Of a stretch of DNA of 37,783 nucleotides, positions 25,116 to 33,313 are shown one piece after another. The notes beneath the pieces were generated by a model. That model searched no databases, was not told the DNA's origin, and was given only the letters and a program-made list of their open reading frames with translations. Source of the DNA: Candidatus Aegiribacteria sp. (GTDB taxonomy: Bacteria > Fermentibacterota > Fermentibacteria > Fermentibacterales > JCC-6); NCBI GenBank assembly GCA_030613065.1, contig JAUWMQ010000011.1, forward strand, positions 1-37,783, in the 5' to 3' direction. Numbering within the stretch: position 1 is the first letter of the stretch; each line of letters opens with the position of its first letter. Position numbers and translations under genes: made by a program.

Positions 25116-26395
25116 CAGAGCTCTTCCTTCCCATCTGTTGCGTCACAGGTTTTCCGTTTTTCATCTTCAACCTGTACCCAGCGCCATGGCGAATCCGGCC
25201 TGTCTTTCTTATGAGATCCCGTCTCACCATTTTTATGTGGTTCCTTTTCGGTAATATCGGCACGATCCAGAATTAGTTCCATGGCCTTAATATTCTTCAA
25301 TCTGTCACGGACAGCTGATTCCGATTCCTCGGAGCTTTTTGCATTCTCGATCAGTTCATCGGTAATTTCAACCTTCTCCTTCTCCGCAACAGCTTTGAGA
25401 ATAAGATATTCACGTACTTTGTCCTTCGCAAGTTCTTTTGCAGCGGTTAGCGTTTCCTGTCCCGGGGTCTCCTCATCCAGGCTGTTTACGTAATCCTTAT
25501 AAAGATTCTCAACCATATACTCGGGTGGATCAAAGGGATTGCTTCCCAGGATGCTGTCAATAACTGCCCTCTCCCTGAGATATACTACCTCCTGATCGTA
25601 ACGGGCTCTGACACTCTCCTCAATCTTTTTTCTGAGTTCATCGAGATTCTTAACGCCAGCAGCCTTTTCGGCGAATTCATCATTAAGGTCCGGAAGAACA
25701 GGACGTTTCACTTCAGTTACCCGGAACTTGTGTACAGGGGGTGTTTCTTCAGCAGAAGTATCATTGAGCATCCTTGCCGAGAAATCAAAACCAGGAACCG
25801 ACCCCGTAACCAGCTCATCAAAACCGGGACCTATCTGCGTTTCTCCAATTCTGACGCTGAATTTCTGAGTTTCTTCGGTGTTTCCAGCTGGACTGGCTTC
25901 CAGCAGTACAAGATCTCCCTCCTCGGAAGGTCTGTCAATAGTTTCAAAATTGATCATATTTTCGCGGAATGATTCAATCGCATTCTCAACAGCGCCTTCG
26001 AGGTCAAGGGAGGGTATTTCTATTTTGATGCCATCAGTGCCTGCGGGCTCAGGTGTTTCGAAGAGAGAAAACACCATTTCAAAACTGTAAGCATCGCCTT
26101 CCGCAGGCAGTTCGATCTTGCCTTCAGGATCGTTATCATCAAGAATCCAGTCCTCTTTCTCAAGGAGTATGGATGTAAACTCCTGTCTGACACTATCCGC
26201 GACTTCAGCCCTTATTATGTTTCCATACTGTTTGTCGATAATTGATCTTGGAACTTTTCCCGGTCTGAAACCGGGCATTTCAAGATCCTTTGAGATCTGC
26301 CTTCGCACTTTCTTGAACAGTCCGCTGATTCTTTCAGCTGACTCGGTGAAGAGTACCGTTCTTCTGTTGTCTTCCGACTTGATGATATCAAACAT
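25115..26395 (-). CDS. tig: Trigger factor, ribosome-associated chaperone/prolyl isomerase
   Basis: Trigger factor, 426 residues, meets nascent chains at the ribosome exit. The ribosome-binding signature GFRPGKVP lies near residues 42-49. The middle domain has an FKBP-type layout ([14 protein letters not shown], then [20 protein letters not shown]). The C-terminal helical domain ([21 protein letters not shown] onward) follows. The C-terminus ends in a very polar tail ([19 protein letters not shown], then [25 protein letters not shown]) that ordinary trigger factors lack. The gene begins 28 bases downstream of tRNA-Leu and is coupled to clpP at its stop, so the tRNA promoter may also serve this operon. 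Confidence 0.93.
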   Translation of the reverse strand: MFDIIKSEDNRRTVLFTESAERISGLFKKVRRQISKDLEMPGFRPGKVPRSIIDKQYGNIIRAEVADSVRQEFTSILLEKEDWILDDNDPEGKIELPAEGDAYSFEMVFSLFETPEPAGTDGIKIEIPSLDLEGAVENAIESFRENMINFETIDRPSEEGDLVLLEASPAGNTEETQKFSVRIGETQIGPGFDELVTGSVPGFDFSARMLNDTSAEETPPVHKFRVTEVKRPVLPDLNDEFAEKAAGVKNLDELRKKIEESVRARYDQEVVYLRERAVIDSILGSNPFDPPEYMVENLYKDYVNSLDEETPGQETLTAAKELAKDKVREYLILKAVAEKEKVEITDELIENAKSSEESESAVRDRLKNIKAMELILDRADITEKEPHKNGETGSHKKDRPDSPWRWVQVEDEKRKTCDATDGKEEL

Positions 26396-26423
26396 TTAAA
26401 GTTCTTCCCTGTTTTTTATGAGA

Positions 26424-26509
26424 TGGTGCGAGAGGGGGGATTTGAACCCCCACAAGTCAAGCTTACCAGATCCTAAATCTGGCGCGTCTGCCAATTCCGC
26501 CACTCCCGC
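26424..26509 (-). tRNA. tRNA-Leu (anticodon TAG)
   Basis: This 86-base tRNA includes an encoded CCA end. Acceptor arms GCGGGAG and CTCTCGC pair with one G-U. The anticodon stem CCAGA/TCTGG frames the loop TTTAGGA, giving TAG, which reads CUA and related leucine codons. A long variable arm (class II) follows, then the T-arm GGGGG-TTCAAAT-CCCCC. G37 is as expected for Leu. It sits between cpoB and tig on the same strand, so it is likely processed from a longer transcript or is driven by the promoter just upstream. Confidence 0.96.
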
Positions 26510-26535
26510 AACGACATTAATTAACATAAGGCTCG

Positions 26536-26564
26536 AATATGCTTAGATAAGGCTTTTCCGTCAA
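26536..26564 (-). promoter_or_regulatory. Predicted promoter of tRNA-Leu and the tig-clpPX operon
   Basis: On the minus strand TTGACG (26559-26564) and CATATT (26536-26541) are exactly 17 bases apart, 27 bases before the tRNA 5' end. The -35 box lies inside an imperfect CTTTTCGG/CGGAAAAG inverted repeat, which could be an operator or a weak end for cpoB transcripts. Confidence 0.5.
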
Positions 26565-26606
26565 AGCTTCCGAAAAGTATTTACTGGAATCGTACCGAAG
26601 CTGCCC

Positions 26607-27284
26607 TTACTCGGAATGCTGTTCCCTTGCAAGCGCTGCCTCATCGCTGCCGGGATATCTGTACAGCAGAAGATCAAAGAGCCTGTTCCTCTCTCCGGGG
26701 GCTCCATGGATATCATATATGTCAGCTGCTCTGAAAATGGCTCCGGGTGCCCACTCCGATTCAGGATACATGTAGTAGAGGGCTACAAGGTCTTCAATTG
26801 CCCTGTGAGACTCTCCGGCCTCTTCCCAGCAGATGGCCATGTAGTAGAGGGCATCGTCCGCAAGTGAGGATGCCGGATACCTGTCATGGAGTTCCATAAA
26901 ACCCTCAGCGGAGATCTCGAAACTTCCCTGCTGGAACTGCCTGTACGCCTCATTGTAGAGAAGCTGTGCATCGGGACCGGCGGTGGTATCCTGAACGGTG
27001 GCTCCTCCGCTGCTGTTAAGCCTCATCAATGCGAGGTCAAGTTCATCGGCAAGCGCGGAGAGTCTATCCACAAGTTCCGCTGTTCTGATCCCCGACTGAG
27101 CCTGAAGACCTCTCAGAAGAACCTCATTGTTTTCAACAGCCTCAGTGAGTGAATCTATATTCTCCTTCATCCTCTGCTGATCGCTATCGATATTCTCTAT
27201 CTCTTCGGGTGTATGAATCCAGAAACCGAAACAGCCTGTAGACAGCAATAGAACCGAAACAAACACGATAACCAGCCGCTGCAT
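26607..27284 (-). CDS. cpoB: CpoB/YbgF-like lipoprotein with coiled coil and TPR repeats
   Basis: This is the last gene of the Tol-Pal locus, 225 residues. Signal and lipobox LLLSTGC place the lipidated Cys at 18; E. coli CpoB is not lipidated, so this is a difference. Residues ~30-95 form a coiled coil (heptads around IENIDSDQQRMKENIDSL). Residues ~108-220 hold TPR units (LLYNEAYRQFQQGSFEISAE, DALYYMAICWEEAGESHRAIE). In E. coli CpoB links Tol function to PBP1B peptidoglycan synthesis. It starts two bases after the pal stop with GGGGA upstream. Confidence 0.85.
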   Translation of the reverse strand: MQRLVIVFVSVLLLSTGCFGFWIHTPEEIENIDSDQQRMKENIDSLTEAVENNEVLLRGLQAQSGIRTAELVDRLSALADELDLALMRLNSSGGATVQDTTAGPDAQLLYNEAYRQFQQGSFEISAEGFMELHDRYPASSLADDALYYMAICWEEAGESHRAIEDLVALYYMYPESEWAPGAIFRAADIYDIHGAPGERNRLFDLLLYRYPGSDEAALAREQHSE

Positions 27285-27286
27285 GA

Positions 27287-27829
27287 TCAGTTCCCCGGAA
27301 GAACGCGCAGGTGGGCTCTTCTGTTATGTGCCCACGCCTGCTCAGTATGGGCGGGATCAAAGGGTCTTTCCTTACCGTAGCTGACGTATTGCAATCGACC
27401 CGTATCAACCCCGTAGTTGATAAGGTAGTTATATGCGGCAAGCGCCCTGTTCTCCCCAAGCCCCAGGTTGTAGTCAATTGTGCCCCTTTCGTCGCAGTGC
27501 CCTTCTATAAGGACCCTGAAACCGCCAGTTTCCATTATGTAAGAAGCATTTTCCATGAGAATCTCAAGGGCATCGCCGGAAAGATCATCACTGTTGTAAT
27601 CGAAAAAGACATCGTCCAAATGTCCCTGATGAGCAAGAAGTATATCGGTGGATGTTGACAGTGTATCCGTCTCCCATACCCCGACAAGAGTATCGGTGAA
27701 ATCCTCAACAATAACGGTGATCGAATCCGGGTCGTCAGGCGTTGTATCATCGGGCCTGCATCCGGAAAAAGATATCACAGCGGCAATAAGTATCGAAGCG
27801 ACCAGTATTGTCATCAATCTAGTTTTCAC
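27287..27829 (-). CDS. pal: Peptidoglycan-associated lipoprotein Pal
   Basis: Pal, 180 residues, anchors the outer membrane to peptidoglycan and binds TolB. Lipobox SFSGC puts the lipidated Cys at 24. A ~60-residue acidic Thr/Asp-rich spacer follows, longer than usual. The OmpA-like domain has VFFDYNSDDL, VLIEGHCDERGTIDYNLGLGENRA, VSYGKERPFDP and HNRRAHLRV; the TDERG-type motif (here CDERGT) and the Asn-Arg-Arg stretch are the peptidoglycan-contact residues. The start is GTG. Position between tolB and cpoB is canonical. Confidence 0.95.
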   Translation of the reverse strand: MKTRLMTILVASILIAAVISFSGCRPDDTTPDDPDSITVIVEDFTDTLVGVWETDTLSTSTDILLAHQGHLDDVFFDYNSDDLSGDALEILMENASYIMETGGFRVLIEGHCDERGTIDYNLGLGENRALAAYNYLINYGVDTGRLQYVSYGKERPFDPAHTEQAWAHNRRAHLRVLPGN

Positions 27830-27866
27830 GGTTCACATTCCGCCTTTCAGAAGAGACTGGATTCAA

Positions 27867-29054
27867 TCATCTGAATCCAAGAGGTGACCAGGTGGGGCAG
27901 TAGCTGTCACCACCATCGGACAGTTTTCTAATTGTAAGTTCATTGAGTTCTATAACATATACGGCTCTTTCTCCGCCGCTATCACTGCTGAAAGCTATAT
28001 GTCTTCCGGTCGGCCCCCACACAGGATCTTCGTTAAGAGACCCCTGGAAAGTAACCTGGCGGATATTGGTGCCGTCAGCATCCATAACGAATATATGGAA
28101 ATCCCTGCCGGCCTGGGCGGTATACGCAATTCTGTCGCCGTCCGGTGACCATGCGGGGCTGTCGCAGTAACCGTGAGAGCTTGTAGCTCTGTTGGCTGTA
28201 CCTCCCGCACTGTCCATTATATAGAGTTGAGGGTAGCCCAGCCTGTCACTTGTAAAAACTAACTGCCTGCCGGTCGGCGAGAAACTTGCCGATGTCTCAA
28301 TTGATCCTCTGAGCGTCAGACGGGTCGTTTCTTCGGTGTCGGGATCGAGAAGGTAAATGTCAACATTTCCATTCAATGAGAGTGTCAGTGCTATTGTCTC
28401 ACCACCGGGACTCCATGCTGGAGAGGAATTCAGACCAGGCATACTGAGTATCTTCTCAGCCCGGGATTCCGAAAAGCTATAGCACCAGAGGTCGCCATTC
28501 CCCGATCTGAATGACGTGAATACTATTCTGTCGCCATCGGGAGACCAGGCCGGTGTGGTTAAAACCTCTTCATCGGACATCACGTTCCTGGAACTCCTCG
28601 GGTCCTGTGACTTTACAGCAAGTGCGTAACCTGACGAAGTTCTTGTTACATAGGCGATCCAGGTGGAGGCGATGCCCTCCTCACCTGTCAGGTCAAAGAC
28701 AAGATCATCCGCAAAGGCATGCACCAGCGAATAGATATTCTCTCCGGAATAGTTTCTTGCAAGAAGGGGTTCTCCTCCGGATGTAACCTCCGCGCGGAGT
28801 TCAATTCCATTCAGGGAGCGTGTTACTTCAACAACTGCTTCCGCATATCCTTCGTCAGATGTGATCAGCAATCCGGAGAAGTCGATATCCTCCCTGAGCT
28901 GATTCAATACTGTATCAACCAGATCTCTGTCCCCCACAACACTCACCTTAACTGGAATACACTCCGCACTGACAGGAGTCATGGGGATAAAACTGTCAGG
29001 AGAGGAAGGACCCGCGATAATAAGAAGGAGAATCACAATATATGGAATTTTCAA
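27867..29054 (-). CDS. tolB: Tol-Pal system beta-propeller protein TolB
   Basis: TolB is the periplasmic hub that contacts Pal and TolA; here about 395 residues. A signal peptide comes first (KIPYIVILLLIIAGPSSP). A small N-terminal alpha/beta domain ends with a weakly conserved segment. A beta-propeller follows with repeated PAWSPDGDRIVFTS, PAWSPGGETIALT, FSPTGRQLVFTSDR and PAWSPDGDRIAYTA blades. I prefer TTG at 29054 (CGGAG seven bases upstream, one base after the previous stop) over TTG at 29081, which lacks a ribosome site and adds a polar leader. Confidence 0.93.
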   Translation of the reverse strand: MKIPYIVILLLIIAGPSSPDSFIPMTPVSAECIPVKVSVVGDRDLVDTVLNQLREDIDFSGLLITSDEGYAEAVVEVTRSLNGIELRAEVTSGGEPLLARNYSGENIYSLVHAFADDLVFDLTGEEGIASTWIAYVTRTSSGYALAVKSQDPRSSRNVMSDEEVLTTPAWSPDGDRIVFTSFRSGNGDLWCYSFSESRAEKILSMPGLNSSPAWSPGGETIALTLSLNGNVDIYLLDPDTEETTRLTLRGSIETSASFSPTGRQLVFTSDRLGYPQLYIMDSAGGTANRATSSHGYCDSPAWSPDGDRIAYTAQAGRDFHIFVMDADGTNIRQVTFQGSLNEDPVWGPTGRHIAFSSDSGGERAVYVIELNELTIRKLSDGGDSYCPTWSPLGFR

Positions 29055-29055
29055 T

Positions 29056-29685
29056 TTAATGCTCCGGTCCGACGAATTCAATGTTTATCACTGCAGAGCT
29101 GCTTCGGCCAGGTGGCATTGGAGGTATCTGTGCCATTGCAAGGGCGGTCTCCACAGCTCTATCAAAGGCTGAAGTGCCGCTCTTTCTGATAACTTCAATA
29201 CTCTCGGTGCCATCAGGATTAACGGTCAGGATTATCCTGTATGATCTTTCAGGTTCTACAGATGTTCTGTATTCTCTTCTTACAGCATTAAATACTCTTG
29301 ATTCGTAGGTTCCCGGTCCGGGAGCGCCTGCGCCTGCCGATCCCTCTCCGCTGACAGAGGCAAACTCTTCCTGAATCTCCTCGATCTCTTCAGGAATTAC
29401 CTCTTCCTGAATCTCCTCGATCTCTTCAGGAATTACCGTTTCGATCTCCTCCTGAATTTCCGCAGGAAAGGTTTCCTCAACGGGAGAGACTTCTTCAGCA
29501 GAAGCTGCCGTTACCATAGTTACCATTATGGCATCATCGCCTCCAGTGGGAGTTTGGGCACTGCTTGAGAAACTGACCAGCCCGACCGCCAGAATTAGCA
29601 GATGCCCCGCACCGGCAAGTATGTAATCAAGCCTGCGGGTTGAATATCTGCCTGAATCGCGCTCATCGGTATCAGTGAATCTCAC
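29056..29685 (-). CDS. TolA/TonB-like energy-transducing protein
   Basis: This 209-residue protein fills the tolA slot. A short cytosolic leader precedes one transmembrane helix (LAGAGHLLILAVGLVSF). A linker of about 60 residues rich in Glu/Ile/Pro contains an exact 12-residue duplication. The last ~85 residues are a TonB-type C-terminal domain (RVFNAVRREYRTSVE, then YRIILTVNPDGTESIEVIRKSGTSAFDRAVETALA). E. coli TolA is about twice as long with a rigid helix, so this short version should span the periplasm only as an extended chain. The start is GTG, overlapping the tolR end by 14 bases. It could also serve TonB-dependent transport, but the position argues for Tol. Confidence 0.85.
   Translation of the reverse strand: MRFTDTDERDSGRYSTRRLDYILAGAGHLLILAVGLVSFSSSAQTPTGGDDAIMVTMVTAASAEEVSPVEETFPAEIQEEIETVIPEEIEEIQEEVIPEEIEEIQEEFASVSGEGSAGAGAPGPGTYESRVFNAVRREYRTSVEPERSYRIILTVNPDGTESIEVIRKSGTSAFDRAVETALAMAQIPPMPPGRSSSAVINIEFVGPEH
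29365..29436. repeat. Exact 36-base tandem duplication in the TolA-like linker
   Basis: Two identical 36-base units (29365-29400 and 29401-29436) encode two copies of a 12-residue Glu/Ile-rich unit containing PEEIEEIQEE. A degenerate third unit follows. The period is a multiple of three, so copy-number change would alter linker length without a frameshift. Confidence 0.85.
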
Positions 29686-30094
29686 TGTTGCCCGCCCCGC
29701 TTTCCTGGATTAGTCCGACATTCAGATAGCCACTGCTGCCCAGTTTCGTAAGAGCATTGGCTACCACTTCATATCTCACATCACGGTCAGCCCTTACAAA
29801 GGCTTCCGATCTGCCTGAGGAGTACGCCGCTTCCGCCAGAGCCCTCAAATCTTCCATCAGAACCATTTCGCCGGAAACGGACAGATTACCGTATGCGTCT
29901 ATTTCGAGAATAAGCGATTCCAAAGGATCAAGGTTATTAATTATTCTTCCCTCATTTGATGAAGGGGGAGATACATCCGCGCTTCTCTGCATAACGGGGG
30001 AGGTCAGCATGAATATCACGAGAAGAACAAGGGTTACATCCACCAGGTTGGTGATATTGATTACGGAAAACTGTTTGTACCTGGTCTTGATCAT
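29672..30094 (-). CDS. tolR: TolR/ExbD-family inner-membrane protein
   Basis: This 140-residue ExbD/TolR protein belongs to the proton-driven TolQ-TolR motor. The cytosolic leader precedes the single helix NLVDVTLVLLVIFMLTSPVM, whose Asp is the proton-carrying residue. The periplasmic part contains SEAFVRADRDVRYEVVANAL and ends with GYLNVGLIQE. I chose the ATG at 30094, which overlaps the tolQ stop as ATGA; a start seven codons upstream is possible. Order tolQ-tolR-tolA-tolB-pal-cpoB is complete here. Confidence 0.93.
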   Translation of the reverse strand: MIKTRYKQFSVINITNLVDVTLVLLVIFMLTSPVMQRSADVSPPSSNEGRIINNLDPLESLILEIDAYGNLSVSGEMVLMEDLRALAEAAYSSGRSEAFVRADRDVRYEVVANALTKLGSSGYLNVGLIQESGAGNSEIH

Positions 30095-30759
30095 TCCAGG
30101 CTTCCCCTTCTGCATACATCCACAAGTTCGGAAAGAAATCTGTCCATGTCCCCGGCCAGCGAATTTAACCTTCCGACTACGAAGTTATGGAAGATATTGG
30201 CAGGTATGGCCGCGAGAAGCCCGGCGACAGTAGTTGTAAGCGCGGCTGCAATGCCTGCTCCAACCGCACTGAGGTCGGCTACTCCCAGTTCCTTCATGCC
30301 GATGAAACTTGTGAGTATTCCCCATACGGTTCCAAGCAGCCCAAGGAGGGGTGCTACACTTGTTACTGTGGCAAGCAGACCGATATTCCGTTCACGCTGA
30401 GCCAGGTCTTCCCCCGCCTCACGTTCAAGAGCGCTTGTCAGGCTGCTTACTTCCGGAGCTGAAAGAGGTTCAGTGACACCTCTGTCAAGCCTTCTCTGAA
30501 GAAACCTTCCAGCCTCGGCGTACATTCTGGCAAGAGGGCCTACTTCGCTGCTTCTGCTCCAGAAATCCCCACCCGGCGCTCTTCCTGTTGTTCTTAGCGC
30601 ATTCATGAACGTTCTGGAAGAACCCAGTATGGTCTTGAATTCACGGATCTTCGCAATGGCTACAGCCCAGGATCCTATGGAAAGAACAGCAATAATTATA
30701 AGTATGAGTTTCGTTACGATATCGGCCCGGACAACTATTTCGAATACCTGTCCAATCAA
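30091..30759 (-). CDS. tolQ: TolQ/ExbB/MotA-family proton channel
   Basis: TolQ, 222 residues, has three membrane helices: the first at VTKLILIIIAVLSIGSWAVA, then the conserved pair ATVTSVAPLLGLLGTVWGIL and AGIAAALTTTVAGLLAAIPA. The Gly/Thr-rich helix faces contact the TolR Asp. The cytosolic loop after helix one is normal in size. The start is TTG, preceded by GGGGG seven bases away, and it overlaps the ridA stop by four bases (TTGA), so tolQ translation is coupled to ridA. Confidence 0.94.
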   Translation of the reverse strand: MIGQVFEIVVRADIVTKLILIIIAVLSIGSWAVAIAKIREFKTILGSSRTFMNALRTTGRAPGGDFWSRSSEVGPLARMYAEAGRFLQRRLDRGVTEPLSAPEVSSLTSALEREAGEDLAQRERNIGLLATVTSVAPLLGLLGTVWGILTSFIGMKELGVADLSAVGAGIAAALTTTVAGLLAAIPANIFHNFVVGRLNSLAGDMDRFLSELVDVCRRGSLE

Positions 30760-31145
30760 GAATTTTCCCCCTTTACTTCTGCAATGGCATCCATTTCAAT
30801 CAATGCGCCCAGAGGCAGTGCAGCCACCTGGAGAGTTGACCTCGCAGGATACGGCGGCTGGAACCTGCATGAATATATTCTGTTCACGAAATCAAACTCA
30901 GCCATGTCGGTAATATACAGATTCATCCTGATAACCCTGTTCATCCCTGAACCGGCCTCAATGAGTATCTGTTCAAGATTGTTCAGAACCTGCTCGGTCT
31001 GGCCGGACAAACCTTCGACAAGCCTTCCCGATTCAGGGCATATCCCTATCTGCCCCGCTGTGAACACCAGCCCGGCGGTTACCACAGCCTGACTGTAGGC
31101 TCCCACCGGCAGAGGAGCGGAATCGGTTTCTACCGTTTCAAACAT
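30756..31145 (-). CDS. ridA: RidA-family enamine/imine deaminase
   Basis: RidA, 129 residues, hydrolyses reactive 2-aminoacrylate and related imines released by PLP enzymes. Family marks are PVGAYSQAVVTAGLVFTAGQIG, MNLYITDMAEFDFVN, then PARSTLQVAALPLGALIEMDAIA, where the Arg is the substrate-binding residue. I prefer the ATG at 31145 (AGGA eight bases upstream) to the GTG at 31151. It heads the Tol operon, an unusual neighbour that may reflect only a shared promoter. Confidence 0.93.
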   Translation of the reverse strand: MFETVETDSAPLPVGAYSQAVVTAGLVFTAGQIGICPESGRLVEGLSGQTEQVLNNLEQILIEAGSGMNRVIRMNLYITDMAEFDFVNRIYSCRFQPPYPARSTLQVAALPLGALIEMDAIAEVKGENS

Positions 31146-31577
31146 CTTCACATTCCTGTCATAATAGGTACATCAGTAATATATACATTCAAATGGAAGA
31201 TTCTGTTCCATCGCTTTATTTCCGACAGAAAATTTTTGCAGAATCTTGCGGGATGTCTGGGAATGATGTCCATCCAGAATTTCGATCTTGACGCGGAACG
31301 GGGGAGAGAAATATCTACGTCGAAATTCTTCACATTCAGTTCTATGATTTCGATAAAAACGTAAGTCGGCAGAAATCCAAGGCTGTACGTGATTTTTCGA
31401 GAACTCATGGTGTGTATATCCTTCAAATCTCAAATGCATACCCTCTCAATATCCGGTGATGCTAGATTGTCAATTCTGGGAGGCATCAGACTGAATGAAT
31501 GAAAGTACGCTTTGTAATTCATGCTTCACAGAAGTTCACCCGTAAGTACGCGCTAACTTTTTTTCCGGTGAAATCCC
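31146..31577. other. Divergent intergenic region without a supported gene
   Basis: About 430 bases separate ridA from the divergent ATP-grasp operon. A minus-strand open frame (31148-31426) has no family resemblance and only a distant ribosome-site-like AAGGA, so I do not call it. TTTCGAT-type stretches recur (near 31282, 31321 and 31346), but not as a clean repeat. Promoters for both directions should lie here. Confidence 0.4.
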
Positions 31578-31586
31578 TGTTATACT
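31578..31586 (+). promoter_or_regulatory. Extended -10 promoter of the ATP-grasp operon
   Basis: TGTTATACT provides the TG extension plus a TATACT -10 box, with no good -35. Transcription would begin near 31593, about 30 bases before the ATG at 31625, whose ribosome site is AAAGGA eight bases upstream. Confidence 0.45.
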
Positions 31587-31624
31587 TTTGGTCTGTCTGG
31601 CACGAACATGAAAGGATAGAGGGA

Positions 31625-33313
31625 ATGGAAAACATTCCAGATATGGAATTCTACGGTGACAGCAGGATCGGAGGAAAAGCAGCAGGCCTGGTGAGTATAA
31701 TTGACGGCCTGCGCAATCGCGGGAGCAACTTATCATTTCCCCTGCATGTTTCCGTGCCGGAATTTTCGGTAATAACTACTGAATTCTTCCTGGACTTTGT
31801 TCAACGCAACGATCTTATGCCCTATGCTGATGGGAATGAGCCCGACGACAGGATTGCCATGGCTTTTATCAGGGGAGAGATGTCGCCGAGGCTGACAGGA
31901 GAACTCTGGAAGTTCGTAGGCAAAGCTCACGAACCTATTGCGGTAAGGTCTTCCAGCCTTCTGGAAGATGACCTGAAGTCTCCTCTGGCTGGCATCTATC
32001 AGACAAAAATGATCCCGAATAATCAGCCATCGGACGAGATGCGGTTCAGAAAGCTGATTGAAGCTGTCAAGCTGGTGTGGGCCAGTACGTACTTCAGCGA
32101 TTCCCGGGAATTTCATAGCGGAATAGGCGGTTCTGCCTCCGAAGAAACAATGGCTGTAATCCTTCAGAAGATAGTCGGAAGGAGATACGGCAACAGGTTC
32201 TATCCGGTGATATCGGGTGTGGCGCGCTCGTTCAATTACTATGCTTTCGGAAGGGCTAAACCATCCGATGGAGTAGTGAATCTGGCCCTTGGCCTGGGCA
32301 AGAGCATCGTTGATGGAGAGTTATGCTGGAGCTACAGCCCGGCCACTCCCAAGGCACCTCCTCCATTTGGTTCAATCGGAGAGATGCTCAAAGGAACCCA
32401 GAGCAGTTTCTGGGCTGTAAACATGGAGAAGATCGCTGTTTACGATCCGGTGCAGGAAACCGAGTATATGGTCTCATCCCGGCTGGAAGATGCTGATTAC
32501 GACGATACACTCAAATTCGTGGCATCAACATATTTACCTGAATCTGACAGACTTGTTCACGGAACGGGTAGAGAAGGGCCGAAAGTGCTTAACTTCGCCC
32601 CGATCCTTGATGACCGGATCATCCCCCTCAATGATGCAGTGCTTGCTGTTCTTGATCTATGCTCAGAAGAAGCGAATGGCCCCGTAGAAATTGAATTCGC
32701 TGTCAGTGGACCCTGGCAATCGGAAGACGCGTCACTGGGGCTGCTCCAGGTCAGACCCATAGCAGCATTCAGTGAAGAAGTGGATATTTCTGAAGCAGAT
32801 CTTAAGGGGGAAAGAACTGTGGCCTGCTCCCGCCACGCTCTGGGAAACGGCATAACGGAAGTACAGTACGTTGTTTACGTTAAACCAGAGTCTTTCAGCA
32901 CATCAAAGACCAGGCAGATAGCAACGGAGATCGCGGATATTAACAGAAAGCTCTCAAAGGAAAATCACGGATACCTACTGATCGGCTACGGACGCTGGGG
33001 AAGCTCCGACCCATGGCTCGGAATACCGGTAACCTGGGGGCACATCTCCTGCGCAAAGGCAATGATTGAAATCTCGGGACCCAGAATGCGGGTAGAACTC
33101 AGTCAGGGGTCACATTTCTTCCATAACCTCTCCAGTTTCGGTGTGGGTTACCTTTCGGTAAGCGAACCGCTTGACGGTCCGGTTAACCTGGACATTATCA
33201 GCGCTGGAAGTGAAACTGTACATGAGACCGAGCATGTCAAATGCCTGAAGATACCAGATGGAATAAGTGTAAGGATTGACGGCAGGAAAGGACTGGGTGT
33301 GGTACTCAAATGA
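31625..33313 (+). CDS. PEP synthase/PPDK-type ATP-grasp protein without PEP domains
   Basis: The product is 562 residues. Residues ~14-130 carry PPDK N-terminal (ATP-binding) motifs: IGGKAAGL at 15-22 and IAVRSSSLLEDDLKSPLAGIYQT at 105-127. VEIEFAVSG at 354-362 and LLQVRPIA at 373-380 close the ATP-grasp fold. The phospho-His domain (GGxTSHAA) and the PEP/pyruvate barrel of true PEP synthase are absent. The C-terminal ~150 residues hold a module shared with the next gene: IGYGRWGSSDPWLGIPVTWG at 453-472 and LSQGSHFFHNL at 492-502. The enzyme probably uses ATP to phosphorylate something, but the acceptor is unknown. The chosen ATG at 31625 marks where homology starts; upstream in-frame codons overlap the promoter. 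Confidence 0.8.
   Translation: MENIPDMEFYGDSRIGGKAAGLVSIIDGLRNRGSNLSFPLHVSVPEFSVITTEFFLDFVQRNDLMPYADGNEPDDRIAMAFIRGEMSPRLTGELWKFVGKAHEPIAVRSSSLLEDDLKSPLAGIYQTKMIPNNQPSDEMRFRKLIEAVKLVWASTYFSDSREFHSGIGGSASEETMAVILQKIVGRRYGNRFYPVISGVARSFNYYAFGRAKPSDGVVNLALGLGKSIVDGELCWSYSPATPKAPPPFGSIGEMLKGTQSSFWAVNMEKIAVYDPVQETEYMVSSRLEDADYDDTLKFVASTYLPESDRLVHGTGREGPKVLNFAPILDDRIIPLNDAVLAVLDLCSEEANGPVEIEFAVSGPWQSEDASLGLLQVRPIAAFSEEVDISEADLKGERTVACSRHALGNGITEVQYVVYVKPESFSTSKTRQIATEIADINRKLSKENHGYLLIGYGRWGSSDPWLGIPVTWGHISCAKAMIEISGPRMRVELSQGSHFFHNLSSFGVGYLSVSEPLDGPVNLDIISAGSETVHETEHVKCLKIPDGISVRIDGRKGLGVVLK

Noticed and set aside
31148-31426. Minus-strand open frame of 92 codons upstream of ridA
   Set aside because: No family resemblance, an adequate ribosome site is lacking, and it overlaps a second equally long frame and the expected promoter area.
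31499-33313. Longer start for the first ATP-grasp protein
   Set aside because: The extra 42 residues overlap the extended -10 promoter and show no conservation-like pattern; the ATG at 31625 has a good ribosome site.
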